Part shown: positions 32,945-41,737 of the stretch, one piece after another | Layout of the letters: each line of letters starts with the position of its first letter | Numbering within the stretch: the first letter of the stretch is position 1 | Assembly: GCF_023195895.1 (NCBI RefSeq) | Contig: NZ_JALPRK010000001.1 | Location: 434,001 to 498,000, forward strand | DNA from: Paenibacillus mellifer | GTDB lineage: Bacteria > Bacillota > Bacilli > Paenibacillales > Paenibacillaceae | Reading direction: 5' to 3' | DNA: 64,000 nt | Made by a program: the position numbers and the translations under genes | Notes under the pieces: generated by a model | The model's input: only the letters and a program-made list of their open reading frames with translations | Told to the model about the DNA's origin: nothing | Databases searched by the model: none

Positions 32945-34756
32945 GTGAAAGTCATATTGGCGACGCTTAACGCAAAATTTATCCATACCTCGCTGGCCAT
33001 CCGGCTGCTTAAGGCCTACAGCGGCAACGAGTTTGACATTGATCTGGCGGAATACACGATCAAGGACCCGGTCATGAACATTGTAGCGGACTTGTTTGGC
33101 CGCAAACCCGATGTGATTGGCTTCTCCTGCTATATTTGGAACATCGAAGAGACGATCAAACTGGTCGCGTTACTCAAGAAGGTACTGCCGGAAGTGAAGA
33201 TCGTATTGGGCGGACCCGAGGTCAGCTATGACACGAAATATTGGATGGAGCGTGCTCCAGAGGTCGACTTTATCGTGATGGGGGATGGTGAGGAGACGTT
33301 CCACCATCTGCTGCAGGAACTGTCCGGAGAGCGGAAGTTCCACTTCGTCTTTGGCGCGGCCTACCGCAAAGGTGAAGAGATCGTGCTCAATCCGGGACGG
33401 CCGAAGTCCGATTTGAACACGTTACCTTCGCCGCATCGCTTCCCTGAGGATATCCCTAACCTTGGCAAACGTATCGTTTACTTCGAGACGAGTCGCGGTT
33501 GCCCGTTCAGCTGCCAGTTTTGCCTCTCGAGCATCGAGGTAGGCGTGCGGTATTACGATATTGAACGGGTGAAGGCGGACATTTTGTACTTGATCGAGCA
33601 TGGCGCGAAGATCATTAAATTCCTTGACCGTACCTTTAATATTAACCGCAGCTATGCGATGGAAATGTTCGAATTTCTCATTAATAACCATCAGGGCTGT
33701 GTCTTCCAGTTCGAGATCACCGCGGATATCATGCGGCCGGAGGTGTTGGATTATTTGGCGGAGAACGCGCCGCCCGGGATCTTCCGTTTCGAAATCGGCG
33801 TCCAGTCGACGAATGATCCAACCAATGAGCTGGTGAAGCGCCGCCAGAATTTCACCAAGTTAACCCGGACCGTGACCAAAATCAAAGAGAGCGGCAAAAT
33901 CGACCAGCATCTCGATTTGATCGCCGGACTGCCGGAAGAGGATTACGCTACGTTCCGCAAGACGTTTAATGACGTGTTCGCCATGCGTCCCGAGGAACTG
34001 CAGCTCGGCTTCTTGAAGATGCTGCGCGGGACTGGGCTGCGCAACGACGCGGCCAAATACAACTATGTTTTCATGGACCACGCACCCTATGAAATCCTGG
34101 GCAACGATGTGCTGCCGTTTACGGATGTGATCCGGCTGAAACGGCTGGAGGACGTATTGGAGAAATATTGGAATGCTCACCGGATGGACCATACGCTGGA
34201 ATACCTGGTGACCCATGAATTTGACTCGCCTTTCGATTTCTTCCAAGGGTTCGGCGATTATTGGGAGGAACAAGGCTGGCAGCGCATCGGTCATCAATTG
34301 GAGGATTTGTTCTCCCGGCTTCATGTATTTTTGGGCCAACGGTCCTTGAAAGAACCGGAGATAATGTTGGGTCTGATGAAGCTCGACTATCTCTTGGGAC
34401 ACAAGTACAAGCCGCGGAAAATATGGTGGGAGGACCGGATGGACAAAGACCGTCGCAGCGATTATTTCCGGGCGTTGGCAGATACGCCGGCCGCCCTGTC
34501 CGAACGGTTCGCGTCATACGGCCTGGACGAACGCGACTTGCAGAAATACGCCTGCATTGAGGAATTGCCGTTCTCGCTAAGCGATGTGTTGACTAGAGAA
34601 GACGCGGAGATTTCTTCTGGGCCGTGGACCGCAGAAGGGACGCCGCAAGGAACGCTGTTGGTCGTTCTCTACCAGCAGGAGCCGGATGAGCAACCGGTGT
34701 TCTTCCATGCGCCTTTAAGTGCCTGGTCCCTGCAGCACCGTACCCTGGCCAAGTGA
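32945..34756 (+). CDS. B12-binding-domain radical SAM protein with DUF4080
   Basis: 603 aa. Residues 1-140 form a cobalamin-binding-like fold (V-I-G-F-S-C-Y-I-W-N and V-L-G-G-P-E-V-S segments). The radical SAM cluster motif C-P-F-S-C-Q-F-C is near residues 186-193 within T-S-R-G-C, and I-K-F-L-D-R-T-F-N follows. The C-terminal third matches DUF4080, found in this subgroup. Such proteins (methyltransferase-like or rearrangement enzymes) have no settled substrate. The start is GTG at 32945 with a weak ribosome site. It lies between recQ and the response regulator gene, closely spaced, but a common function is not evident. Confidence 0.85.
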   Translation: MKVILATLNAKFIHTSLAIRLLKAYSGNEFDIDLAEYTIKDPVMNIVADLFGRKPDVIGFSCYIWNIEETIKLVALLKKVLPEVKIVLGGPEVSYDTKYWMERAPEVDFIVMGDGEETFHHLLQELSGERKFHFVFGAAYRKGEEIVLNPGRPKSDLNTLPSPHRFPEDIPNLGKRIVYFETSRGCPFSCQFCLSSIEVGVRYYDIERVKADILYLIEHGAKIIKFLDRTFNINRSYAMEMFEFLINNHQGCVFQFEITADIMRPEVLDYLAENAPPGIFRFEIGVQSTNDPTNELVKRRQNFTKLTRTVTKIKESGKIDQHLDLIAGLPEEDYATFRKTFNDVFAMRPEELQLGFLKMLRGTGLRNDAAKYNYVFMDHAPYEILGNDVLPFTDVIRLKRLEDVLEKYWNAHRMDHTLEYLVTHEFDSPFDFFQGFGDYWEEQGWQRIGHQLEDLFSRLHVFLGQRSLKEPEIMLGLMKLDYLLGHKYKPRKIWWEDRMDKDRRSDYFRALADTPAALSERFASYGLDERDLQKYACIEELPFSLSDVLTREDAEISSGPWTAEGTPQGTLLVVLYQQEPDEQPVFFHAPLSAWSLQHRTLAK

Positions 34757-34771
34757 GGAGTGCACTGAGGG

Positions 34772-35488
34772 ATGTTTACGATCCTGATCGTTGAAGACGA
34801 CGCCAAAATGGCCGGGATGTTATCCGGGCATATCGAGAAATATGGTTACCGTGCGGTGCGGGTGAACGACTTCGGCCGGGTGCTGGACGAGTTTCGGGAA
34901 TCTGCCGCCGATATGGTGCTGCTGGATGTCAATTTACCGAAATATGACGGCTTCTATTGGTGCCGGCAAATCCGTGGGTTATCCACCTGCCCGATCCTGT
35001 TCCTCTCTGCGCGTGAAAGCGGGATGGATCAGGTGATGGCGCTCGATAACGGCGCCGACGACTACATCACCAAGCCGTTCTCCTACGAGGTCGTGATGGC
35101 CAAGATTCGCAGCCACTTGCGGCGGGCCTATGGCGATTATTCCGCTAAGCAGGAGGAGCGGACCGTAAGTGCGGCGGGTCTAGTCCTTTACCCTGAACGG
35201 TTTACCGTGACCAAGGGGGAGACGAACGTGCTGCTGACGCAGAAGGAAGCGGTACTCCTGGAAGCGCTCCTGCAAAAAGCAGGCCGCGTCGTCAGCCGGG
35301 AGAAGCTGCTGGATCTGATGTGGCAGGGCCATCATTTTATCGACGACAATACGTTAAACGTATACGTCACCCGCATCCGCAAAAAGCTGAAGGAGTTAGG
35401 TATGGAGGAAGCGGTGGAGACGGTACGCGGAGCAGGGTATCTGCTGCAAGCGAATGGACATCTTGACGCCGGGGAGACCTCGGAATGA
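34772..35488 (+). CDS. Response regulator, OmpR family, of a Bce-like system
   Basis: 238 aa. Receiver domain with acidic pair at residues 9-10, phospho-acceptor D52 (V-L-L-D-V-N-L-P) and K in I-T-K-P-F near 102; then an OmpR/PhoB winged helix with the D-D-N-T-L-N-V-Y-V-T-R-I-R-K-K-L recognition region. It overlaps the kinase gene by 4 bp and is followed by an ABC ATPase/permease pair, the arrangement of BceR in peptide-antibiotic detoxification modules. Likely target is the promoter of the ABC genes at 36.6 kb, where TTAC direct repeats are seen. Confidence 0.92.
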   Translation: MFTILIVEDDAKMAGMLSGHIEKYGYRAVRVNDFGRVLDEFRESAADMVLLDVNLPKYDGFYWCRQIRGLSTCPILFLSARESGMDQVMALDNGADDYITKPFSYEVVMAKIRSHLRRAYGDYSAKQEERTVSAAGLVLYPERFTVTKGETNVLLTQKEAVLLEALLQKAGRVVSREKLLDLMWQGHHFIDDNTLNVYVTRIRKKLKELGMEEAVETVRGAGYLLQANGHLDAGETSE

Positions 35489-36492
35489 GGTTGTTTTGGA
35501 AGGAACATGTCCCGCTGCTGCTGTTTCTCGTGCCGCAAATTCTGTTGGTTCCTTTCTTATACTGGTTGGCCGGGAACCGCCAGGCCGAAATAGCCGTTTA
35601 TGCCCTACTGCTTAGCTTTACGTTGCTGCTGTTCTACTTGATCTACCGTTACGTTAGCAACCGGGGGGTGTACCGGCGGATGATGGAACCGCCGCAGACA
35701 CTGGAGGAGTTGCTGCAGCCGGCGGGGGAAACTCCGCTTGCTTTGGCTTTGCATGAACTGCTCGAGACGGGGTACCGGTTATATGAGTCGGAGTTTTATC
35801 GCAACGGCAAGCAACGCGAACAGCAATTAGCCTTTTCGGGCCGTTGGGTTCACCAGATGAAGACGCCGATCTCAGTCATCCAGCTCACGCTGGAGAATGA
35901 ACGTGAGAAAGAATCGTTTCCGGAATCCGTGCTCGACAGCATTCAGGAGGAGCTTGACCGATTACGCAAGGGGCTGGAGATGGCATTGTACACCTCCCGG
36001 CTGGAGCAGTTCGAGCATGATTTTCACGTGGCACCGGTTCCGCTTCTGGATGTGGTGAATGAGGCCGTTGCCGACCACCGCAAGTGGTTTATCCGTAAGG
36101 GCGTGTACCCGGACATTCGCATCGGCGAGGAGCTTGAGGTGTATTCCGACAAGAAGTGGCTGACGTTTGTGCTCGGCCAATTAATCACGAACGCGGTGAA
36201 TTACTCGGCCGGGGTAGGGGACAAGGTGGAGTTTACGGCGTACGTACGCGGCAAGAAGATGGTACTCGACGTTCGCGACTATGGGATCGGCATCTTGAAA
36301 GAAGATATTCGCCGTGTCTTCGAGCCTTATTACACGGGACAACGCGGACGGCAATACAGCGAGTCGACCGGGATGGGGCTCTATTTGGTCCATGAGGTGT
36401 GCAGCCGCCTGGGGCATCGTGTGGAACTTGCGTCCACGCCGGGACAAGGAACGACAGTAAGCTTACTGTTTGAGCGGCAGCTGCCGTTGTAG
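35485..36492 (+). CDS. Intramembrane-sensing histidine kinase, BceS-like
   Basis: 335 aa. Two N-terminal membrane helices (about residues 8-29 and 36-57) with almost no outside loop, as in BceS kinases, which sense through their partner ABC transporter. H123 in W-V-H-Q-M-K-T-P is the phospho-acceptor; the ATPase domain has N in Q-L-I-T-N-A-V-N near 235, D-Y-G-I-G and G-M-G-L boxes. The start overlaps the response-regulator stop. The linked ABC transporter suggests it responds to a cell-wall-active antibiotic such as bacitracin or a lantibiotic (inference; exact drug unknown). Confidence 0.92.
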   Translation: MRLFWKEHVPLLLFLVPQILLVPFLYWLAGNRQAEIAVYALLLSFTLLLFYLIYRYVSNRGVYRRMMEPPQTLEELLQPAGETPLALALHELLETGYRLYESEFYRNGKQREQQLAFSGRWVHQMKTPISVIQLTLENEREKESFPESVLDSIQEELDRLRKGLEMALYTSRLEQFEHDFHVAPVPLLDVVNEAVADHRKWFIRKGVYPDIRIGEELEVYSDKKWLTFVLGQLITNAVNYSAGVGDKVEFTAYVRGKKMVLDVRDYGIGILKEDIRRVFEPYYTGQRGRQYSESTGMGLYLVHEVCSRLGHRVELASTPGQGTTVSLLFERQLPL

Positions 36493-36560
36493 AGCGCAGG
36501 GGTATCGTTGATCGGTTTCTCAAGGATCAGCGGAACCGCTGTGTTTTTTTGCCCGAACAC
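36493..36560 (+). terminator. Possible terminator after the kinase gene
   Basis: A CGGTT/AACCG pairing near 36512-36538, with a TGTGTTTTTTT tail at about 36540-36550, follows the kinase stop. The stem is short with a large loop, so termination may be partial. Confidence 0.4.
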
Positions 36561-36564
36561 AACC

Positions 36565-36594
36565 TTACAAACTTTTAAGATTACATTAAGTTAC
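36565..36594 (+). promoter_or_regulatory. Candidate response-regulator binding repeats upstream of the ABC genes
   Basis: TTAAGATTAC (36575-36584) and TTAAGTTAC (36586-36594) are direct repeats 11 bp apart, one helical turn, with a further TTACA at 36565. This is the layout bound by OmpR-type regulators. It lies about 110 bp before the ABC ATPase start, where its own promoter would be expected. Confidence 0.45.
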
Positions 36595-36700
36595 TTCGAT
36601 GGCTCCCTACCCGACGATAGGTTAGAGTATTACCATAACCACCCGAGCCGCGGCAATAACCAAGCTCGCCGAAGGCTCCACGAAAGGGGATTCGTAACAA

Positions 36701-37471
36701 ATGGAAATGCTCAAGGTCCAGGGTTTAAACAAGGTATACCCGGGAAAGATTGCGACGCGCGCGCTGCAGGACATAGAGTTGACGATTGAAAAAGGGGAAT
36801 TCGTCGGGATTATGGGACCCTCTGGCAGCGGGAAAACGACCCTGCTCAATCTGGTCTCGACCATCGATACGCCCAGCTCGGGCGAGGTGCGGATCAACAG
36901 GAAGAATCCACATGCCTTGAAACGGAGGGAGCTTGCCGCCTTTCGCCGTCGCGAGCTGGGGTTCGTGTTCCAGGATTTCAATCTGCTGGACACGCTTACT
37001 GTCGCGGAGAATATCGTTCTTCCCTTAACGCTGGATTATCGTCCGTTCCGGGAGATGGAGCAGAAGCTGCAGGCGATCGCTCACCGGCTGGGGATCACAG
37101 ACATTCTCGGCAAACGAACCTATGAAATTTCCGGAGGGCAGCGGCAGCGGGCTGCGATCGCACGCGCAATGATCTCTTCGCCTTCACTGCTGTTGGCTGA
37201 CGAACCGACGGGCTCGCTGGATTCGAATGCCTCCCGCAACGTCATGGAGCTGCTGGAGACCTTGAATCGCACCGAAGGCACCACGATGATGCTGGTCAGC
37301 CATGATCCGCTGGCAGCCAGCTATTGCGATCGAGTTGTGTTCATCAAGGACGGCAGGCTGACGAACGAAATCCACCGGGGTGACAGCAGGCAGGCCTTTT
37401 TCCAGAAGATCATCGACATGCTGTCGTACTTGGGAGGGAATGCGCATGAACTTTCTTCAATTCGCGTTTAA
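36701..37471 (+). CDS. Bce-like ABC transporter ATP-binding protein
   Basis: 256 aa. Walker A G-P-S-G-S-G-K-T-T at residues 39-47, signature I-S-G-G-Q-R-Q-R near 143, Walker B L-L-L-A-D-E-P-T, H-loop V-S-H-D. This is the MacB/LolD-type subfamily used by BceA. It overlaps the permease gene by 26 bp. With the upstream response regulator and kinase it forms a peptide-antibiotic sensing and resistance module. AAGGGG lies 12 nt before the ATG; a second in-frame ATG at 36707 is possible. Confidence 0.93.
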   Translation: MEMLKVQGLNKVYPGKIATRALQDIELTIEKGEFVGIMGPSGSGKTTLLNLVSTIDTPSSGEVRINRKNPHALKRRELAAFRRRELGFVFQDFNLLDTLTVAENIVLPLTLDYRPFREMEQKLQAIAHRLGITDILGKRTYEISGGQRQRAAIARAMISSPSLLLADEPTGSLDSNASRNVMELLETLNRTEGTTMMLVSHDPLAASYCDRVVFIKDGRLTNEIHRGDSRQAFFQKIIDMLSYLGGNAHELSSIRV

Positions 37472-39395
37472 CAACGTCAAACGCAACGCCCGGGCCTACT
37501 TTGCTTATTTCCTGAGCAGCGCGTTTATGGTGATGATCTTTTTCACCTATGCGATGTTTATTTTTCACCCGGATCTGGCAAAGAGTGAAATGGGGCGGAT
37601 GACGGGGATTGGGATGGAAGTGGCGGAATATATCATTTTCGTGTTTTCTATTCTGTTCGTGTTATTTTCCATCGGCAGTTTCTTGAAGGCGCGCAGTAAG
37701 GAGTTTGGCGTGTTGTCGCTGCTGGGAGCGACTACCGGCTCTATTAATCGGCTTGTATTCCTCGAAAACCTGATCATTGGCGTCGGGTCCATCGCTGCGG
37801 GCTTGGCTGGGGGGCTTCTACTGTCCAAGCTGTTCCTGCTACTGAGCGTGAAGGTGACGGGGATGAACCGATTGCCGTTCTACATGCCTTGGAAGGCGAT
37901 GGGATTCACGGCGGTTGCATTCCTCGTTCTGTTTGTGGTGTTGTCGGTATTTACATTGGTCTTCTTTCGGAAAAATCGGGTGATCGAACTGCTCGGCGGC
38001 GGTAGCAAGCCGAAGACGGAGCCACGGGTTTCCTGGGTGTTGGCTCTGCTTGGCGTAGCGCTGCTGACCAGTGCGGTGCTGCTTCTGAAGGGCGGAGATG
38101 GCCTGGACTTCTCTAAAGTGATGCTGGCAGCCGCAACGGGGATATGGGGGACCTATTTTTTCTATACCCAGGTGACGGTGGCACTCATCCGGCTGCTGAA
38201 GCGCAGTCGCCGCCTGTTATGGCGCGGGACCCGGCTCCTTTGGGTGTCTGAAATGGCCTACAAGATCAAAGATAACGCACGGATGTTGTTTATGGTCACC
38301 GTTGCCATTTCGCTGGCATGTATGAGCGTTGGCGTCATTCTGGCAGCCAATGCCCAAAATGAGCGGGTTTATACAGACAACCCATTTGCCTTCTCGTACG
38401 GCGTCTATGAACAAGAGTTCGTGGAGGCGGACATGGCCTGGATTGATGAGCAGCTGTCCAAACAAGGAGTCCGTTATGAGACCCTCGAGCGGGAGTCGTT
38501 CTTTGGCTACATCGGTTCATCGAATTTCTATGTGGATGTCGTTTCACGTTCAGAATATAACAAGGCTGCAGCACTGCTGGGAGCGAAGTCCTTACCGGAG
38601 ATAGGCAAGGGGCGGGCCATTGCTTATGCCATGGAGGGGTCAGCGGCGGCGAACGTGCTGAAGGGGGAGACGATCCCGTTATCCCTATCGTTTCTGGAGG
38701 AGCCCCTGCAGCTCGAGCTGCAGCCAAGCGTGGTTTCGTTGACCGGAACCAACAGCCACACCTCCGTTGTCGTGTTGTCCGACGCTGATTTTGCGGGGTT
38801 GAAGAATGGCTTGTCGGCAGAAAATCAGAATCGATTGTATCGCAATATCGATTTCTACATTCCGGCTTGGCAGCAGAAGGGGGCTCCTGGGCTTCAGGAC
38901 CCCAATATCGTGATCGGGAAGAGCCTGTATTATGGGATGATGAACCGGCTTGAAAACGGAGTGACCGACAATTACATGAGCTCCCGTGGCCGGGCGTATG
39001 CGGAAACTCGGGAACAGCTCTCGATGCTGAGTTTCGTTGGGATCTTTATCGCCGCAATTTTCTCGGTGTCCTCCGCCAGCTTTCTGTATTTCAAACTGTA
39101 CAGCGAGTTGAATCAGGACCGGCGCATGTACCATTCGTTGTCGAAGATTGGGCTGGGAGACCGAGAAATGCGTTATTCCTCCAGTCTGCAAATCGCCTTG
39201 CTCTTCTTCATCCCGGTGGTCATCTCGGGGATTCAGACGATGGTTGTCTTGTCTTTGCTAGGGGCCCGATTCCTGCTGGGGGATGTCACCGTTCCGGTGC
39301 TGACGGCCACTGGTGCTTTCCTGGCGGCGCAGCTGCTGTACTTTGCGGTAGTTCGCTCGCGGTATGTGGTGCAATTAAAACGGGTAATGGTATAA
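37446..39395 (+). CDS. Bce-like ABC transporter permease (FtsX-like domains)
   Basis: 649 aa. Ten membrane helices in the BceB pattern: one at the N-terminus, then an FtsX-like domain, a long extracellular domain (about residues 305-520) expected to bind the peptide antibiotic complex, and a second FtsX-like set. The ATG at 37446 has GGAGGG 7 nt upstream; a frame-open region extends upstream inside the ATPase gene but is not used. It overlaps the ATPase gene, so the two are co-translated. The large outside loop is the part that varies with drug specificity, which cannot be predicted here. Confidence 0.92.
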   Translation: MNFLQFAFNNVKRNARAYFAYFLSSAFMVMIFFTYAMFIFHPDLAKSEMGRMTGIGMEVAEYIIFVFSILFVLFSIGSFLKARSKEFGVLSLLGATTGSINRLVFLENLIIGVGSIAAGLAGGLLLSKLFLLLSVKVTGMNRLPFYMPWKAMGFTAVAFLVLFVVLSVFTLVFFRKNRVIELLGGGSKPKTEPRVSWVLALLGVALLTSAVLLLKGGDGLDFSKVMLAAATGIWGTYFFYTQVTVALIRLLKRSRRLLWRGTRLLWVSEMAYKIKDNARMLFMVTVAISLACMSVGVILAANAQNERVYTDNPFAFSYGVYEQEFVEADMAWIDEQLSKQGVRYETLERESFFGYIGSSNFYVDVVSRSEYNKAAALLGAKSLPEIGKGRAIAYAMEGSAAANVLKGETIPLSLSFLEEPLQLELQPSVVSLTGTNSHTSVVVLSDADFAGLKNGLSAENQNRLYRNIDFYIPAWQQKGAPGLQDPNIVIGKSLYYGMMNRLENGVTDNYMSSRGRAYAETREQLSMLSFVGIFIAAIFSVSSASFLYFKLYSELNQDRRMYHSLSKIGLGDREMRYSSSLQIALLFFIPVVISGIQTMVVLSLLGARFLLGDVTVPVLTATGAFLAAQLLYFAVVRSRYVVQLKRVMV

Positions 39396-39407
39396 AATAC
39401 AGAGAAA

Positions 39408-39470
39408 AAAGCGAGCCTGCGACCGGGTCTCCTCTTCTAGAGGTTCCGGTGTGAAGGCTCGCTTTCTTGT
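39408..39470. terminator. Terminator after the Bce-like permease gene
   Basis: AAAGCGAGCCT (39408-39418) pairs with AGGCTCGCTTT (39455-39465), with an inner ACCGG/CCGGT stem. The convergent hydrolase gene ends just beyond, so it may serve both. Confidence 0.75.
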
Positions 39471-39472
39471 CT

Positions 39473-40423
39473 TTATTCTGCGGCAACTGCGGCTGACGGC
39501 ATGCGGCTCTCTAGCCAACCCAGCACATCCGACATCACTTCGTCACGGTTGATTTCGTTTAGCATTTCGTGGCGGCCGCCGGGATAGAGCTTTACCGCGA
39601 TATCCTTGAGGCCGAGTCGTGTGTATAACTCGGCCAGCCGCCGTACGCCGGCACCGTTTCGGCCAACCGGATCGAGATCGCCGCCGAAGATATAGATGGG
39701 CTTCTCCTTAGGGATGCCGCGCATCTTATCCGGACGGTGAATCTCCTGCAGCAGGCCGAAGAAGCCGAAGAAGAAGCCGGCGCTGCACAAGAAACCGCAG
39801 TGCGGGTCCGCTATGTATTTATCCACTTCCTTGTCGTCCCGGGAGAGCCAATCGAACGGCGTTCGCGCCGGAAGGAAGTTCCGATTAAAGCTGCCGAAGG
39901 TCAATGCGTTCATCAACAGGCTGGGGTGGCTGTCGCCTTGCAGCAGGGCTTGGAATCGGGCCAAGGTACGACCGATGCCCAGCAGGCCTCGTGGACCGTT
40001 CGTCCCCGAGAGAATAAATCCGGCGTAAGGCTCCGGTGCCCGGTACATGACCTTCTGGGTCAGGAAGGAGCCCATGCTGTGACCGAGAAGAAACAGCGGC
40101 AGGTCCGGGTGCTCCCGGCGGATGATGGCGGAGAGTTGGGTGATATCCTCCGCCATGCCGGTAAAACCTTGCTTGCCCGGCCAGCCCAGTTCCTCCGGAC
40201 TCCTGGCGGTGCGGCCGTGGCCGCGGTGGTCGTTCGCGTACACGATGAAGCCGCGGGCGGTCAGCACCCGCGCCAGACGTTCGTAGCGCTTGGCGGTCTC
40301 CGCCATCCCGTGGGCGATTTGCAACACGCCTCGCGGCGGAGCCCCGGAATCGACAGCGCTCCAGCGGTACACAAAGACGCGATGGCCGGTGTCATTGTCG
40401 AAGGTAAACGTATGCTCTTCCAC
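39473..40423 (-). CDS. Alpha/beta hydrolase (monoacylglycerol lipase / lysophospholipase type)
   Basis: 316 aa. The nucleophile elbow G-H-S-M-G-S is near residue 115, the oxyanion region H-G-M-A-E near 39, N-D-H-R-G-H-G near 65, and the C-terminal G-G-R-H-E-M holds the catalytic His. This motif set is typical of monoacylglycerol lipase-like hydrolases. The true ester is unknown. The start is GTG at 40423 with GAAGGG upstream. It is followed downstream by a shared terminator and preceded by the dispersed repeat. Confidence 0.88.
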   Translation of the reverse strand: MEEHTFTFDNDTGHRVFVYRWSAVDSGAPPRGVLQIAHGMAETAKRYERLARVLTARGFIVYANDHRGHGRTARSPEELGWPGKQGFTGMAEDITQLSAIIRREHPDLPLFLLGHSMGSFLTQKVMYRAPEPYAGFILSGTNGPRGLLGIGRTLARFQALLQGDSHPSLLMNALTFGSFNRNFLPARTPFDWLSRDDKEVDKYIADPHCGFLCSAGFFFGFFGLLQEIHRPDKMRGIPKEKPIYIFGGDLDPVGRNGAGVRRLAELYTRLGLKDIAVKLYPGGRHEMLNEINRDEVMSDVLGWLESRMPSAAVAAE

Positions 40424-40457
40424 GCACAGCCCTTCTTTCCTTGAATTTAATAAAGGT

Positions 40458-40704
40458 AGTTCAATAAGTCATCTTTCCATGACGAAGCAGAGCATGCGAA
40501 GTGGATTCGACATCGAATCTTGAATTCAGCTGGTCCCAAGCTTATGCTTCCGATGCATGTTTCCTGCGGAAACATTTCAGTTGCTCACGTACCCAAAACG
40601 TACGCTCCGCTACTCACTCCCTAGCTTCATCCGACCTAAAGCGTTTTGAAAAAACGCACTTCGGAAGCATACGCTTCGGCCCTGAAAACCTGACTTTTTG
40701 AACT
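40458..40704. repeat. MITE-like dispersed repeat, copy 1 (expanded, 247 bp)
   Basis: Starts AGTTCAATAAGT and ends ACTTTTTGAACT, an imperfect terminal inverted repeat. Inside are the core CATCGAATCTTGAATTCA and the block GCTCACGTACCC...ACGTACGCTCCGCTACTCA, shared with copies at 47.4 and 56.2 kb. This copy carries two extra complementary arms (near 40538-40556 and 40660-40680) that lengthen its hairpin. No coding capacity for a transposase. Confidence 0.8.
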
Positions 40705-40721
40705 TGCACTAATAAAGAACC

Positions 40722-41120
40722 TCAAGCTAGGAACGCCGGTTGAAACAATTCGATCCGTTCGCCATCCGGGCCGTTGAAGAAGAAGAACCGGCAGCCGTTG
40801 GGCAAACTGCGGATTTCCGGATCGAGCCCCGACAGGCCCAATGCGGAAATGCGGGCATACTCCTCTTCAATATCACTGGCCGTAAAGGCGATGTGATTAA
40901 CTTTGCCTTCATTCGGCAAATCTTCGCCTTCGCGGAGATATACGAGCTCCACTTCAACCGATTCCTGCCCCGGGAAGGTCAGGAAGGCCAGTCGCAGCTG
41001 TTCGCCCACCTCACCAATCGAGGATAGCAGCTTCATGCCGATAATTCGTTCATAAAATTCAATGGAATCCTCCAGCGCCGAAACGCGGATTCCAATATGT
41101 TCGATTTTGCGAATCCCCAT
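40722..41120 (-). CDS. VOC (glyoxalase/bleomycin-resistance) family protein
   Basis: 132 aa, one glyoxalase-type beta-alpha-beta-beta-beta unit repeated twice: I-E-H-I-G-I-R-V...S-I-E-F-Y in the first half, and V-N-H-I-A-F-T-A-S-D-I then G-P-D-G-E-R-I-E-L-F-Q in the second. The metal-ligand pattern (H, E, H, E) is consistent with lactoylglutathione lyase relatives, but substrate is not identifiable. The ATG at 41120 has GGGGGT 7 nt upstream; an in-frame TTG at 41135 lies on the ribosome site. It is downstream of mnmM on the same strand. Confidence 0.85.
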   Translation of the reverse strand: MGIRKIEHIGIRVSALEDSIEFYERIIGMKLLSSIGEVGEQLRLAFLTFPGQESVEVELVYLREGEDLPNEGKVNHIAFTASDIEEEYARISALGLSGLDPEIRSLPNGCRFFFFNGPDGERIELFQPAFLA

Positions 41121-41149
41121 ATGAATGACCCCCAATAATTGATGGTTTG

Positions 41150-41731
41150 TTATCTCTTCTCGATTGCGATTAAATACGGAGCTGCCGACCTTTGCGGCTG
41201 TCGGTAGAGGATCGCTTGTCCGGCGGAAGCGGGAAGTGCCGCCGCCCAGGCTTCCACCGCCGCCGCTTCGGCGTCGCCGCCGGGATGGCCAGTGTAGAGG
41301 ACGGCGGTTAAGATCCCGTGCGGCCGCAGTAAGCCGAGCCCAGCCTCTAGGGCTGGCAGTGTGCTGTCCGGCAGCGTAATCAGCGCCGGGTCGGCGCCCT
41401 CGGCAGGGAGATAGCCGAGGTTGAACATCACGGCGCCCAGCCGGCCGTGAACGTCGGCCGGCAGTACGGCCGTCATGTCCGCGTGGCTGGCCTGGAGCAG
41501 GGACACGCCGGCTATGGAGTCCGACGGCTCCTTGTCCAGCCTAGCCCGCGTGAGCGCCAGCGCCTGCGGCTGGATATCGAAGGCGAAAACTCGCCCCTTC
41601 GGTCCGCAGGCCTTGGCCAGGAACAGTGTGTCCGCGCCTGTACCCGCCGTGGCGTCGACCGCGACGTCGCCGGGCGCAAGCCGCTCGCTCGCGAGCTTAT
41701 GAGCGAAGCTTAATACCGAGAGAAAGCCCAT
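41150..41731 (-). CDS. mnmM: MnmM: tRNA 5-aminomethyl-2-thiouridine methyltransferase (YtqB family)
   Basis: 193 aa, class I SAM methyltransferase of the YtqB group: A-V-D-A-T-A-G-T-G-A-D-T-L-F-L-A near residues 23-38 (motif I), F-D-I-Q-P-Q-A-L, M-F-N-L-G-Y-L-P-A-E-G, and a terminal P-Y-L-I-A-I-E-K. In Gram-positive bacteria YtqB (MnmM) adds the methyl group in mnm5s2U at tRNA wobble position 34, working with the radical SAM protein YtqA (MnmL). The mnmL-like gene directly precedes it, 6 bp away, on the same strand, which supports the assignment. GC- and Ala-rich compared with its neighbours. Confidence 0.85.
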   Translation of the reverse strand: MGFLSVLSFAHKLASERLAPGDVAVDATAGTGADTLFLAKACGPKGRVFAFDIQPQALALTRARLDKEPSDSIAGVSLLQASHADMTAVLPADVHGRLGAVMFNLGYLPAEGADPALITLPDSTLPALEAGLGLLRPHGILTAVLYTGHPGGDAEAAAVEAWAAALPASAGQAILYRQPQRSAAPYLIAIEKR

Positions 41732-41737
41732 ATTCGA

